From NCBI GenBank assembly GCA_007258455.2, contig VDFB02252616.1:116266128-116330127 (forward strand): a stretch of 64,000 nt of DNA, in the 5' to 3' direction. Made by a program: the position numbers and the translations under genes. The notes beneath the pieces were generated by a model that was given only the letters and a program-made list of their open reading frames with translations, was not told where the DNA came from and ran no database searches. Each line of letters starts with the position of its first letter. Positions within the stretch are counted from its first letter, which is position 1. Of the stretch, positions 24,146 through 35,800 are shown piece after piece. The stretch comes from Sequoia sempervirens. Its lineage: Eukaryota; Streptophyta; Pinopsida; Cupressales; Cupressaceae.

Positions 24146-26762
24146 CACAGTAAGCTCACATATTACCTTTCACAGAGTCAGACCATTTCCCTGTCTTGCT
24201 GACATTTGGGCAAGATGACCCCCTAAAGGATGCCCTTTCAAATTTGAAAACATGTGGCTGAGAGATGATCACCTGCCAGAGCTATTAGAGAAGTGGTGGA
24301 ATGAGATCAGGTTTGGAGATAAATTGGAGCTTTTCAAGATAAGCAAAAAATTGGGATACATCAAGAATAAGCTCAAGGATTGGAACAAGACACATTTCAA
24401 GAACATATTCCAGGAGAAAGAGAGGCTAGAGCAAGAAATCAAAGTCCTGAATGAGCACATAATAGAGAAAGGAATGGATGCAGAGGATTTTGAAAATGAG
24501 AAATATCTGAAAGATGAGCTGGCAGAGATTCTAAAGAGGGAAGAATGTTACTGGCGACAAAAGTCAAGGGAAACATGGTTGAAAGAGGGTGACAGAAACA
24601 CCAAGTTCTTCCACAAGTCAACAATCTCCAACCGAAGGAGGAATAGGATTGCAGAAATCAAGAAGACCAATGGAGAAGTAGCACAGTCTATTGAGGAGGT
24701 TAACAAGGAGGCGGTCAAATTCTTTGAAGAAATTATAAATAAAGAAAGCTAGGAAAACAGGGTAGCAAGGGATAATCTTCTGAGTGCAATTCCCACAATC
24801 ATAAAAGAGGAACAAAATAGGCGCCTGTATCAAAAGATCTCCTTGGAAGAGGTCACGGAAGCAATTTTCCAAATGAACCCTGACAAGGCCCTAGGCCCTG
24901 ATGGATTCCCAGTCGGCTTCTTTCAAAAGTTCTGGGACATAGTTGGGAGAGATCTAGGGGAGGTAGTGGAGGAATCAAGAAGAAGAATGACAATGCTAGG
25001 GGCAATAAATCACACATTTTTGGCTCTAATCCCCAAGAAAAAAGACCCACAGACAATGAGTGATTTCAGACCAATCGCACTGTGCAATATGGTGTATAAG
25101 GTGGTCACAAAAATAATAGCAAAAAGACTCAAGGAAGTATTGAACAAGGTGATATCAGAAGAAGAAAGTGGTTTTGCAGCAAGATGGTCAATAGTGGAAG
25201 GAATAATCACTGCTCATGAAACTATACATTTAGCCAAAAAAAATAAAGATGCTTGCATGATACTAAAACTAGACATCCTCAAAGCCTATGACATGGTAGA
25301 CAGACAATTTCTCTTGGAAGTGTTGAGGAAATTTGGATTTGGGGAAAATTGGATTAAGTGGGTTAAAAGTTGCATCTCTATAGCTAAATTCTCAATGCTG
25401 GTGAATGGATCTGCTTATGGCTTCTTCCCCTCCACAAGGGGGCTAAGACAAGGTGATCCCCTATCCCCATTCTTGTTCATAATCATGGCAGAGGTGCTTG
25501 GGAGAGGAATCCAAAGACTGAGAAGAGAAGGAAAGTGGAAAGGTGTTCATGTGTCCAATGGAATGGAACCCTCAACACATCTCCAATTCACAGATGACAC
25601 AGTTCTGATGGGAGAGGTCAGTAGGAGGGTAGCAAGAGTGATCAAAAGTTTCTTAGATGACTACTGCAGGGCCTTAGGATAGAGCATCAACTAGGGAAAA
25701 TCGAAGGTCTTTTTTCTAAACACGCCACGAAGCCTGCAAAAAGATCTAGCCAAAATCCTAAATTTGAGAGTAGCAACGTTGCCAGGTCACTTCTTGGGGA
25801 TGCCCCTTTTTGCAGGTATCAACAAAAAGTGCTATTGGGAGAATCTGATTAATAGCTGCAAGAACAAGCTGGGTACTTGGAAAGGCAAATGGCTGTCCTT
25901 GGCAGGAAGACTATTAATGGTCAAATCTGTCTTGTTAGCTATCCCGGTGTACTCAATGTCATGTTTAAAACTACCTAAAGCAGTGGAAGAGGCCCTCACT
26001 CAAATTTTCAAGAAATTCTTTTGGAGTGAAATAGGGGATCAGAATAAATTCCCCCTATTGGCCAGAGACAAGGTGTGCACACCCAAGGAGGCTGGTGGGG
26101 CAGGGATCAAACAACTGTCCATAATGAATCAAGCCATGGGGGCCAAATTGGTCTGGGACATTCACACAAAAGGTGAGCAAAGGTGGGTCAAAATCATGAG
26201 GAGAAAGTATCTAGACTCAGATGATCCGGCTAGAATTCTCACTACAATAAACCCCCCAAGAGGATCAGCAATCTGGAATTTTATATTGGATTGTACGGAT
26301 ATAATAGCAAATCATGTAACCTGGGAAGTCAGAGATGGGAACAATGCATCCTTCTGGAATGATTCTTGGTGTGGAAAACCACCCATTAGCAATACTCCGG
26401 GCTTGGATGAAATCAAAGAGGAAACGACAAGGCTTTGGGGGAGCAAGGTAGCCAACTATGGCAGGAGGATTGCCAATCAAGGATCCTACAGTTGGAGTTG
26501 GAATGATCTCCAAACCCTCAATGCTCCTCAAGCACAAAAAGATGCATTGACAAAGATCCTCAAAGATAGGTATTTTGTCCCATCCAACGATAAGGACATG
26601 ACCAGATGGTGTGGATCTTCAACAGGCACATACAAGGGGAAATTTGGATACAAGATTAAGGAGATGGCTATGGCTCATCAAGACTGGCCATGCAAACTAA
26701 TTTGGGGGAGGAAATGCCTCCCAAGGCTGGAGTGTTTGCTTGGATGGCAATGCAAAGAATAA
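24146..26762 (+). pseudogene. LINE ORF2 endonuclease end and reverse transcriptase
   Basis: After ESDHFPVLLTF (the terminal SDH motif of the endonuclease) and a shift, one frame runs from about 24240 to 26762: FENMWLRDDH, LKEGDRNTKFFHKST, then the reverse transcriptase with PDKALGPDGFP, FRPIALCNMVYKV, LDILKAYDMVD, GLRQGDPLSPFLF and FTDDTVLMG. The active-site motif is FTDD instead of FADD; both aspartates remain. Internal stops occur at about 24750, 25681 and 25692. The thumb and connection part (FLGMPLF, GRLLMVKSVLLAIPVYSMS) follows. A frameshift near 26700-26730 moves the zinc-binding domain to another frame. The enzyme primes cDNA on nicked target DNA. Confidence 0.9.
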
Positions 26763-27187
26763 TCCTCACAGAGGATAGGCTAGCCACCTTTGGAGGTCAA
26801 GGCCCGGGAAGATGTTCTCTATGCAAAGAAAATGAAGAATTAACAAACCATCTTCTCCTAACATGCCCCTATGCAAATGATTGTTGGAACATAATGAGAG
26901 ACAAACTAAACCTACAATGCCCCACACTAGCAGATCTTTTATCCTAGTTCAAAATGTGGCCCCAAAAGGGCAATAAATCAGTTTTTGGAGGTATATGGCA
27001 AATAACCCCATCCATTGTGATATGGGAGCTGTGGAAGGAACAAAACAGGAGAATCTTTCAAGGGAAAGAGATGAATAAAGACAGACTATGGGACAAAATT
27101 GAAAGAGCTATAGTAGAGCTGGTCAACGAGGATGCTCGGAGCAAAGCAGGCAAACAAAAAATTTCCCAAACTGGGATGATTGCCTAA
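26690..27187 (+). pseudogene. LINE ORF2 zinc-binding (zf-RVT) domain
   Basis: In a new frame: MPPKAGVFAWMA, RLATFGGQGPGRCSLCKENE, HLLLTCPYANDCWNIM, the C..C...H....C pattern of the reverse-transcriptase zinc-binding domain of plant LINEs. A TAG at about 26945 replaces what is usually tryptophan, then IWQITPSIVIWELWKEQNRR continues to 27187. Another shift leads to RNase H. Confidence 0.85.
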
Positions 27188-27219
27188 CCAAAAAAATTCT
27201 TGGCCTCAAACCTCCACTT

Positions 27220-27690
27220 TTGAGTGGAAATGGATCAACTCAGTCAACCAAGGCAAAGAGAGTAGAAGTAGCATGGAAGGAGTCGGAACTAGGATGGATA
27301 AAGATAAATTTTGATGGAGTAGCTCGCGGAAACCCAGGACCAAGTGGAGCTGGTTGCATTGCAAGGGATGCACAAGGCAAGATCCTAGCAGAAAAATCCA
27401 CACCTTTAGGAATTTGCTCAAACAATGAAGCTGAGTTTAGAGCAACAGCCATAGGTTTGCAGTTGGGGCTCGATTTGGGAGTGAAACAAATTCATTTGGA
27501 AGGAGACTTGATGGTCACGATCAATGCCATCCAGAGAGGCATCACTCCTAATTGGAAACTCAATCATATGTTGCAAAGTGTCAAGCAATTGGCAGATAGG
27601 TTTGAGGCCTTCAAAATTAGCCATATTTATCGAGAAGGAAATGACAAGGCGAATGAGTTGGCAAAAAAGGCTTCAGAAAATTCCATGTAG
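27220..27690 (+). pseudogene. LINE ORF2 RNase H domain
   Basis: An open stretch of 156 codons with INFDGVARGNPGPSGAGC, NNEAEFRATAIGL, LEGDLMVTINAI and YREGNDKANELAKKA. All four acidic positions expected in RNase HI (Asp, Glu, Asp, Asp) are present, so this piece looks undamaged apart from its frame relation to the rest. In the third frame just after, GKGHLSISEELPALALQMA suggests that ORF2 originally read on past 27690. Confidence 0.88.
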
Positions 27691-28824
27691 GCAAAGGCCA
27701 CTTGTCGATATCAGAGGAATTACCGGCATCGGCTCTTCAAATGGCAGCGAAAGAAAAACACATGGTATCAAGGACAAAATCTAGGAGATTTATTTGACAA
27801 GACAAGGGTCATCAATAGAAGGAAAAGTGCAAGCAAATCAAACAAGTTCTGAGGAAAGGGAAAGGTTGGGCGGATACCATATTACCATGCATTAATTTCG
27901 CTAAGTACCACCAGCAAGGTGGTGGCAAGCAAACACGCTCCAAAGGGCACGGATGTATTAAAACTAAGTATGAGGAATTAAGGCCCTCGGCATTAAAAGA
28001 CCTCGGCTGGTGTAAATTTGTTCATACGCAATAGTGGCATTCCAGAAATAGAGAGTGTTAGTGAGTTCAGCAAAGTGGTGCAGCTGGTGTATGGTAGCCC
28101 AATGGAGACTCCGCTATCCCTGGATACGACAAAGTAGCAATAACCTTTCAAAGGTGAAGTGATTGACAAAAGGTTGCAGGGGTTGTTGGCCTCCTCTCAT
28201 CCTCTGGTCCTCTGGGCGACCAAGAAGGTAGTTGGACCAAAATTCCTGAGGGCGTACCACAGGTTCAGGTCAAATTTGGAGATCCCAGCCATGTTCCTGG
28301 TTGTTCTCCTGCACATGGGTGTTTCAAAGGAGATGGGAAAGAAGCTAACACAGATGGTTTTCATTCACGCGTGGCTGGGAGACATTGATGCGGCCTTGGA
28401 CAATGTGGACGAGAACAAGCAAATCTCCATGCCGCAAAATTACTACATGATGCGAATGCGTGGAAGGGAGGTAATGAAATTTCCCTTGATTCGAACCATT
28501 GACCCAGAAGGATTCAAAAAATTGTGGGATGAGCATAAATAGAGCTTTTCCTTCCTTCTCAGAGCAGCCAAGCTAGTGACGAACCTTCCTCGAGGTTGAG
28601 CAACGAGGTACGTGGAGGACGAAGGGCTCTCAAAAGAAATTGTTGCAAGGGATGATGATGACTGGGACCTCGGCTCTAGAGAGGAATGGCGCCAGAACGA
28701 CCCTAGAGACCCGAAGGAGAAGGCAAAGGGACCGGCCCATCAGAATTGCGGAGCATATTTCCCAGTGGTAGCGAACTACATTGCCTACATGAAGCGCACG
28801 GAGTTGGATGATGATGAGGAGTGA
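27691..28824 (+). pseudogene. unrecognised coding tail of the LINE (possible ORF3)
   Basis: Between RNase H and the A-rich tail, coding character persists for about 1.1 kb. The third frame gives GWADTILPCINFAKYHQQGG and YEELRPSALKDLGWCKFVH to about 28030. The first frame then gives NSGIPEIESVSEFSKVVQLV and, from about 28159, an open 127 codons (PLVLWATKKVVGPKFL, FRSNLEIPAMFLVVLLHMG, FIHAWLGDIDAALDN, FPLIRTIDPEGFKKLWDEHK). After two stops it gives an acidic end (DDDDWDLGSREEW, NCGAYFPVVANYIAYMK, ELDDDEE) stopping at 28824. I know no such domain in plant L1 elements. It could be a C-terminal extension, a third ORF or a captured host sequence carried with the element, since it lies inside the target duplications. 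Confidence 0.6.
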
Positions 28825-29133
28825 AGATGCTTGGTCTGGTACAGACTCAGTAATACTATAGTGTTATTTCAATGTTACAATTAGTATTAGGGCATAGCAA
28901 ACAAAAGTTAGTCCCGGGTTAGTTAGCAATGCCTGTCTCAAACCAGGCCATTTTGTATTGAAAATTGTAAATGCATACTCATACTGGATGGGAAAGGGAT
29001 TTAGTGAAGGCCATTTTGTCAGGGAGGGCCATCAAGGAAGTTTTTTGGTTATCAAAAACTCATGTAATTTCCTTTTTGAAAGCAATATAGGGTGCTGCCC
29101 CTTAGCAGCGATTTATCTAGCAAAAAAAATAAA

Positions 29134-29151
29134 AATAAAAAATCAATAGTT
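29134..29151 (+). repeat. LINE target site duplication, 3' copy
   Basis: AATAAAAAATCAATAGTT, identical to 20057-20074, directly after the A-rich tail that starts at 29121. Confidence 0.88.
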
Positions 29152-29348
29152 ATGTATATTAATTGATTTTAAAAGTTAATAATAAATATTAATATTAATA
29201 TATAAACAGTAACTTTCTTTATAATTTTTTTATTGTATTATAATATTATATCTTAACTTTATTAATATTGTGCAAGGCTAATGGATATTACTACACATTA
29301 AAAATATTAAAAATATGTATATTAAGTCTAATACTCTTCATTTTAGAT

Positions 29349-29349
<1 letters not shown>

Positions 29350-29391
<42 letters not shown>
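29350..29391 (+). repeat. (GT)n microsatellite
   Basis: TATATGTGTGTGTGTG-type run of about 15-18 GT units. Confidence 0.92.
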
Positions 29392-29392
<1 letters not shown>

Positions 29393-29400
29393 CATTTTAT

Positions 29401-29535
29401 ATGTTTTTGTAGTGGCAAACTCAAAACAAACCCAACCTTAAAAATAAACTTGGTATATATATATGTATATGTATATGTATATGTTTTTGTAGTGACAAGC
29501 TCAACACAAACCCAACCTTAAAAATAAACTTGGTA
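29401..29535 (+). repeat. duplicated 55-bp segment, 80-bp period
   Basis: ATGTTTTTGTAGTG starts at 29401 and 29481, and both copies run to AAACTTGGTA with three differences. They are separated by a TATATG-rich linker. Confidence 0.88.
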
Positions 29536-29718
29536 AAATTAATGAACCAAACCAGCAAACTCATACCTGAACCAATACCAAAATCGGTAACTTAGATAAA
29601 ATATAAAGGCCTAAAATAGGCTTATATCTATCACTTGAAAATAACCACTACTAATGCTGACATGGAGATTTGCTTGCCATTTGCCTCTAAAACTTGCACT
29701 TGGAGTAACTTTTGGATG

Positions 29719-30630
29719 GCGAAGCCAGCCAAAAAGTGTGCCTTATAAATTTTTGTAAACCTTTCACATGTTAGACGCACTTTGCTTATCAATTTTCCAT
29801 CATTTAAGAGGAAAAATTAAGTGTCAAAGCCACTCAAAAGTGTGCCCAATATTTTCCCTTTTAACCCTTGGCGGAGATCACTTAAGCTACTACCACTTTT
29901 TAACCTTTTGGCAAAACCACTTGCCTAGGTCCCTTTTTTAATCTGTTTTAGCTTGCTAGAGATCAATTACGATCTTGCCACCTTTTTGACTTATGTCACC
30001 AAAATTTTATGGTGGTTTTGCTATCCAAAAAGTGTGCTTCCTTTTAACTTAAGTTATTTTCCTCTAGTTGGTGAAACTTTGCTTGCAATTGTCAATTAGA
30101 AGTTTACCTCATTTTTATGTCCATTTCCTCATACCTTAGTTGCCTTTCACATATCCTCTTGCCACTTAATTGACTATCTGGAAAAACTTTTTGGTGGTTT
30201 TGCCATCTAAAAATTGTGTTTCAGCTTGCCTTATTTCCCCTTTCACTAGCTAGCACATTTTCAAAACCATTTTGCCCCTTTTATGCATGGGCACAATTTC
30301 AAAAGTCAATTGCTGCTTCCAAAACCTACACCAATTTTTGAGGTCAATTTGCCACATTTTTGGGTGGACTGTTGCTTAGTTGAAGCCTTTAAAAAGTGCA
30401 CATCTTTGCTTTGACTTCTCCATCACTTTCTTGGATGCTAATCACAAAAAAATTCTCCATTTTCACCTACCTTAGGAAAAACTTCCTTGTGGTAGTGTGA
30501 ACCCAAAAAGTGTACATTGTATACTTGCAGATTTTTAGTAGATATTTGTGCAAAGGTGGAGAATGCAATCGGATTTTCCATCAAAATTGTGCATCGGTAG
30601 AGAAATCATGTGGCGAAGCCACCTTAGGTG
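29719..30630 (+). repeat. degenerate interspersed repeat units
   Basis: GTGGTTTTGCCATCCAAAAA with GTGTGC and close variants recurs near 29719, 29825, 30012, 30191, 30381, 30491 and 30611 at 106-190 bp spacing. It looks like an old tandem array with indels; no coding sense. Confidence 0.55.
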
Positions 30631-31941
30631 GACACTTGGGCCGTCTCCAACTTTTTGATGTAGAGATGGAATACACTTAAGTCTTTGCAAAAAAAAGGAG
30701 CTCTAAGAGAAATTTTCCCACCACTTTGAAACCTTCATAGCCTTCACCATTTAATAGTTGCATTTCATTGTCATAGACATCATCAATCAAGAACCTCATC
30801 AATCTTTTCCTTGGATGAAAATAGCTTGGATCACCCTACAAGAGTAGTTAGTTAGTCAAAATACTAGACCAAGAACATACAAGGATTTACAAACTAGCTA
30901 GGAAGACCATCACTAATCATAACTTGACTTACAAATGATGATAAGTTGATTACAAAAACAAATACCAAGTAATACAAACATTGAGTTTCATATGGGTACC
31001 AACAAGAAAAAATTGTATTTTGAACTTGCTTTCTATGGAAACAAACTATTCTTAGCTTGGAAGTTTTAGTTAACTTTTTGTTCACTTTCTATGCAAAGTT
31101 TTGTAAACCATTGTAAATAAGTGTCATCTACACTTAGTTTTCAATAAGTAAATTTTCGCATATTTGGTGTTGAGATTGCTCTTCAAAGACTCCTTTGATG
31201 TTCATGTTTAATTGTTTTGCAAATTGAATATAATTCAGTAATTATTTAGCATTCACACGGAAGGAGAGAGATCAAAGTTCAAACACAAGGTAAATGGAAC
31301 CAGGTCCATTATGCATGTTGTACAAATGTAAACTATGGGATCTACCCCCCTTTTTTTGGGTAGAACTTACCATATTAAAAAATAAAAATAATAGCAATTA
31401 TTGGAATTTTTGTGTTGTAATCTTTATTAGAATATTTTTTGCAGTTTTCCATGCAACTCTTCATATTTAATTCATTGTAATTTGTGTGTGTGTTTAATTC
31501 ATTTAATCACATTATACTCAAATTTGTTTATCTCTATGTTTAGCTGAAAAGTGCAAGCATTCATTACCTATTATAGGTATTTTCCAAAGTTACCAAGTAT
31601 GCCCCTCTGGGGTCTTGGTCTCGTACAAAGCCAGTGCAAAAACAGGTCCTACGATAGGAGAGGCTCGAGTTTACCTAGGGTCCTACCTAGGCACCTTGGG
31701 AAAACCTCGAGCACTTCTAGGTGAACCCAAGAACCACCCAAACAAAAACTAAAAATAAAAATCATTTTTTAAAACCATTTTTATAAACAAAAATGTGTTA
31801 AATACCTATTCATCATTAAGTGATAAATTTGTGAAAATGGTATGTGCCATGAAGGTTTGTGTGGTTTCGAAGGCCTTAATTTGGGCTTGGTGGCAAGGGC
31901 TCTACTCCTCAACCCCACCTTGTATCACTGGGGTGCTACTC

Positions 31942-31942
<1 letters not shown>

Positions 31943-31972
<30 letters not shown>
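31943..31972 (+). repeat. (CA)n microsatellite
   Basis: About 14 CA units followed by TATATATA. Confidence 0.92.
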
Positions 31973-31980
<8 letters not shown>

Positions 31981-32860
31981 CCTAGTTGTATCATACCCAA
32001 GGGAAAAAAATTGTTGTGCCAACATACCAAAACCCCATACCCGTACCTGCCATTATACCAAAACCAGCAACTTAGATATTTTCCACACTAGATAGACAAT
32101 ATGAAATATCATCTAGTGCAGAAGTGCTAAATTGCCTTGTTCCCTAGCTTAAGAGCAAAAATATATCATTTTAAGTTTGTTTGCATCGCATACTAAATCC
32201 CTCTAGCTTTAAGTATTTTATAAATTTCAGTGTAACAAAACATATTATTTTCTTCACTCTTTCAAAAGGAAGCTTCCCCTCATAATTTGAAGAAAGTTTT
32301 TGCCTTACATGTTTCATCGTCTGTTGCACAAAAAGATGCAAATTAAAACACTAGCAAGCCACAATGAAGATTTCTACCAAATTTAAAGGTTTCCAATTCT
32401 TCTAAACCCAAATCCTCAATTTTTTTTGGCCTAGGAAAGGAACCTATCAATGTGAGGTGATAGTTCTTTTTTGAGCAGCCAAAGCTTGTGTTCCATTTCA
32501 TCAATTGAGAAAGATACTTCTAGTGGGGATTTCTTTTAAAGATAACTATAAGTTTCCTTTTTTTGTAGGGAGATTTGACTTAGTAACTACTCATCGAACA
32601 TGATATTTGACAAAATCTCTAAGTTCTTCCTAACAATAATGTAATACTTCCTCAGAAATAGGAGGTCATCACCTCCACATGTGGGATTTCCTTCACTTTG
32701 TTCAACCCTTAGCTGATTAACAAAAGAGCAGATTCATAATGGTGGATAGTACAATTTGTTGAAAGGGGTACAAGATGAGTTAGAGGTGCATCAAGGTTGG
32801 GGTACTCAATTGCAACATCAAGCAATAGAGTGAACCAAGAAACAAAGGTAACAAGAATGA

Positions 32861-35800
32861 GAACAGATGGAGGAAAACGATCTTAAACCCTATGATCATA
32901 TATTTGAACACCTAGACTATAAGACTTTCAATTGGGTAGCCAAAGACATGAGCATCATGAAACAACAATTCTCACAAAATCTAACACATAAAAGGGTGAG
33001 AAAAACGAATAGACTCTTGATAAGAATCACATTCCCAAAAGAACGTAATATGCTTGAGCCTTTTCTAGGAACGAGAGTTCAAACATAAAATGCATCAAGA
33101 GAATCCTCAGTAGTAAACTTTATTTCTATTTTATTAATTTCTCTCTAGAAAGGGGCAATATTTTTTGTTTAAAGCAACTTAGAGTAACAGTTCTTTGCAA
33201 ATTGTTCAGCTATACATTTTGCTGAGTATTCACACAAGCAGAATGAATTCCCTTTTTGTTGCTCTTTTAAGTCATTCATTTAATGCATTTTCCAACTTCT
33301 TCGTTCATTTTCTCTTGAAGATTTTCTATAAACTAGTCATATATTGGATTTTAATATGAGAATTAGTGGCATCAAAGTGCATGGCAATTGAATAGTGCAT
33401 AAGATCTTTGGAAATAACAACCCTTATTATGATAATAGAAAGAAATTAGGTTCGCCCAAAATTATTTGAGATTCCCCATTGTAGGATTATTAATCTGAAA
33501 TTTCAGAATCAACCTCCCATTGATTAAAAGTTGTGTCCTGATAAATTCTATCTGTCGAGGATCATTGTCTTCGTTTAACTTTGTCAAGTAGCTTAACCTA
33601 AACCAGTTGTGAAATTGTTAGGATGGAAATTCCAGAGTTGGTTGTAGAAATAAATTACTAAATCTAATCATACAAGGAAATTGGGATCCACAAAGGATTG
33701 TGTCAAAAGGTTTGGTGATGGTCAATAAACACCAATCACCAACCTAGGGGATTAATAGGAATACATAGGTATCCATAACATCTTAGTGATAGGTAGCATG
33801 CATTGCACATTTACCATATGGATGGAAGTCTTACATAACATGCATTAACTGGGAAGGTGGTCAATAACAACTACAGTATGGATACACATTTTTTATGACA
33901 ACAAAAAGAATGTAAACTAGACCGTGAAGGTGATCAAATACAGTTTAAATCAGTATATAAAGAATGGCATAAAATGACAGAAATATTGTTGAACTTGCAT
34001 GGGATCACTCAATGCATTTTCACAGTTGTGAAAGAATCAGGTCAATAAAAAACCAACAATGAAAACAGAGCTTTACTGCCAAAAAGCATATCAAAATAAT
34101 TGGCGTATATTCCTTTTTAATGATGATAGTTTTTCTAAAGTTGAAATACGGCATTTAGCTTTGACATAAAGTTCTCAAAACTTCAAACATTCTAATGATG
34201 GTAATGGCACTTCATCCCCTATCTCTAGTTTTCCCGTGTCTAATTTTGATATGTTTTCTACTAATAGAGAATTTAAACACTTTTAAGTGGCTATTGGACA
34301 ATTAGATGTCTGAAATGCGCTTTTTGCATATCACAATACAAGAAAATGCATCAGTATTATGAAATATCTTTTACTCTAATAAAGATTATACAATAAAAAT
34401 TATTACAAATTTAAATTTGAACTTATTTTAGTTATAAAACAAAAGTTATTTTTGGCTGCCATTAAGAGAACATAGAAACATCTAGAAGTTCACCATATTT
34501 GCATTAATCCTAGCCAAAATTTAGAAATTATACTTATAACATAAGTGTTTAATCTTACCATTGCTTGTAGAAGTTCAACTTTATAACTATAGACCCAGTG
34601 GAGTCTTCAATCTTCATTAGGAAATTACTACCGCTGCTACCAAGAGCATGACCAAGAAAAGTAACAACTCCATATAAGGAAAATTTTGACATTTTATCTC
34701 CGAGGTCCACCACAAATAACTATTAATTGCAAACAATATACAGTTAGCACTAGCCATTTACACTTTTAACAAGAACCAATAAGAAAAAATTGAAGTATAT
34801 AGATTATGTTGAAGGAAATTACTATTAGAAAATTGCATCCTTCAAAGGTTACAATTGGCCATCAGAGGCTAAACATGAACATATGATCAACAAACACTAT
34901 TGAGTATCAATTGATTACAAAGGGTTCAAAAACAATTGATGGATATGTAAATCATCCATTGGAATTGCAAACCACAGAAAACCCACATTTAAAGTAAAGT
35001 TTGTTATGTTTGTTTCTATATTTCCCACGTAGAGGCATTTTAAAGATGCCATTCAATTATATGGATGGATACCAAAAAGCCTTTATTTAAAGTTGATGAT
35101 TGGCGACATAAGATCATCATTTAGTAGCATGTGTGTACACCTGGAAATCACCTTAATAAACTTTATTTTGGCAAGACATGTAGGCACACTAACCTCCTAA
35201 ATTCAAGATTAGGCCAGATCAGTTTAAGAGCTTTTTGAAAGGTACATTGTAGGTCATTGTTATTACTTGACTTGCCTGGCTCTTACTACACTTCTTTTCA
35301 CCTTATCACATTCTGACACTTGTCTCCTAAATTCCCCCATATTATCCTGATTTTGGCTGCCTAGCTCTAAGAAATCCTTATATGCCTCCTTGCACCCCTT
35401 TGTTTGCCTTACTAATCCTAAAATAGGTCTAGCCAATGGACGATAATGTTGGCCACAGCCAATTTAGACTTGAGAAGGAAATCAAAGGGTACCAATGAGG
35501 CCTATAAGGATTTCAACATGTCAAGGGGCCAACACAAGAAGTTGTAAGGAACAATTGCCTAAATGAGAGGCAAAAAAAGGACTATACTAAAAGGAAGGTG
35601 ACCAAGGAAATAACAATGACCTACAACACACATCTCCACAAGCACCTACGACAACCTACCCAACTTTTGAATTTTAGAGGTCAATTCTTCCACAAGTCTT
35701 GACAAAATAAAATCTTAGCAAGTGATATTTAGGTGCATACAACATGTTTGCCCATCTTTGATAGGACCTTTGGGTTCCTTAAATTTCCACCTAGTTGGAA

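Larger units (their letters stand above)
20075..29133 (+). mobile_element. L1-type LINE retrotransposon with extra 3' coding tail
   Basis: A 9.06-kb element between 18-bp target duplications, ending in an A-rich tail (CAAAAAAAATAAAAATAAAA). Subtracting the inserted solo LTR and an internal 171-bp duplication leaves about 7.5 kb. The order is ORF1 (DUF4283), ORF2 (endonuclease, reverse transcriptase, zinc-binding domain, RNase H), then about 1.4 kb with further coding sequence of unknown type up to the tail. Stops and frameshifts inactivate it. RNase H plus zf-RVT after the reverse transcriptase is typical of plant L1 elements. Confidence 0.9.
29152..32860. other. non-coding, microsatellites and degenerate repeats
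   Basis: No gene seen. It holds a (GT)n tract (about 29350-29390), a (CA)n tract (about 31943-31972), an 80-bp-period duplication (29401-29535), and a series of degenerate units at 29.7-30.6 kb with a shared AAAAAGTGTGC core. Near 31600-31720 a GC-richer patch with CCTAGG palindromes resembles the block at 17.3-17.5 kb in style. Confidence 0.5.

Noticed and set aside
31795..32091. 98-codon frame
   Set aside because: Runs through the (CA)n microsatellite, with no motif and no conserved context.
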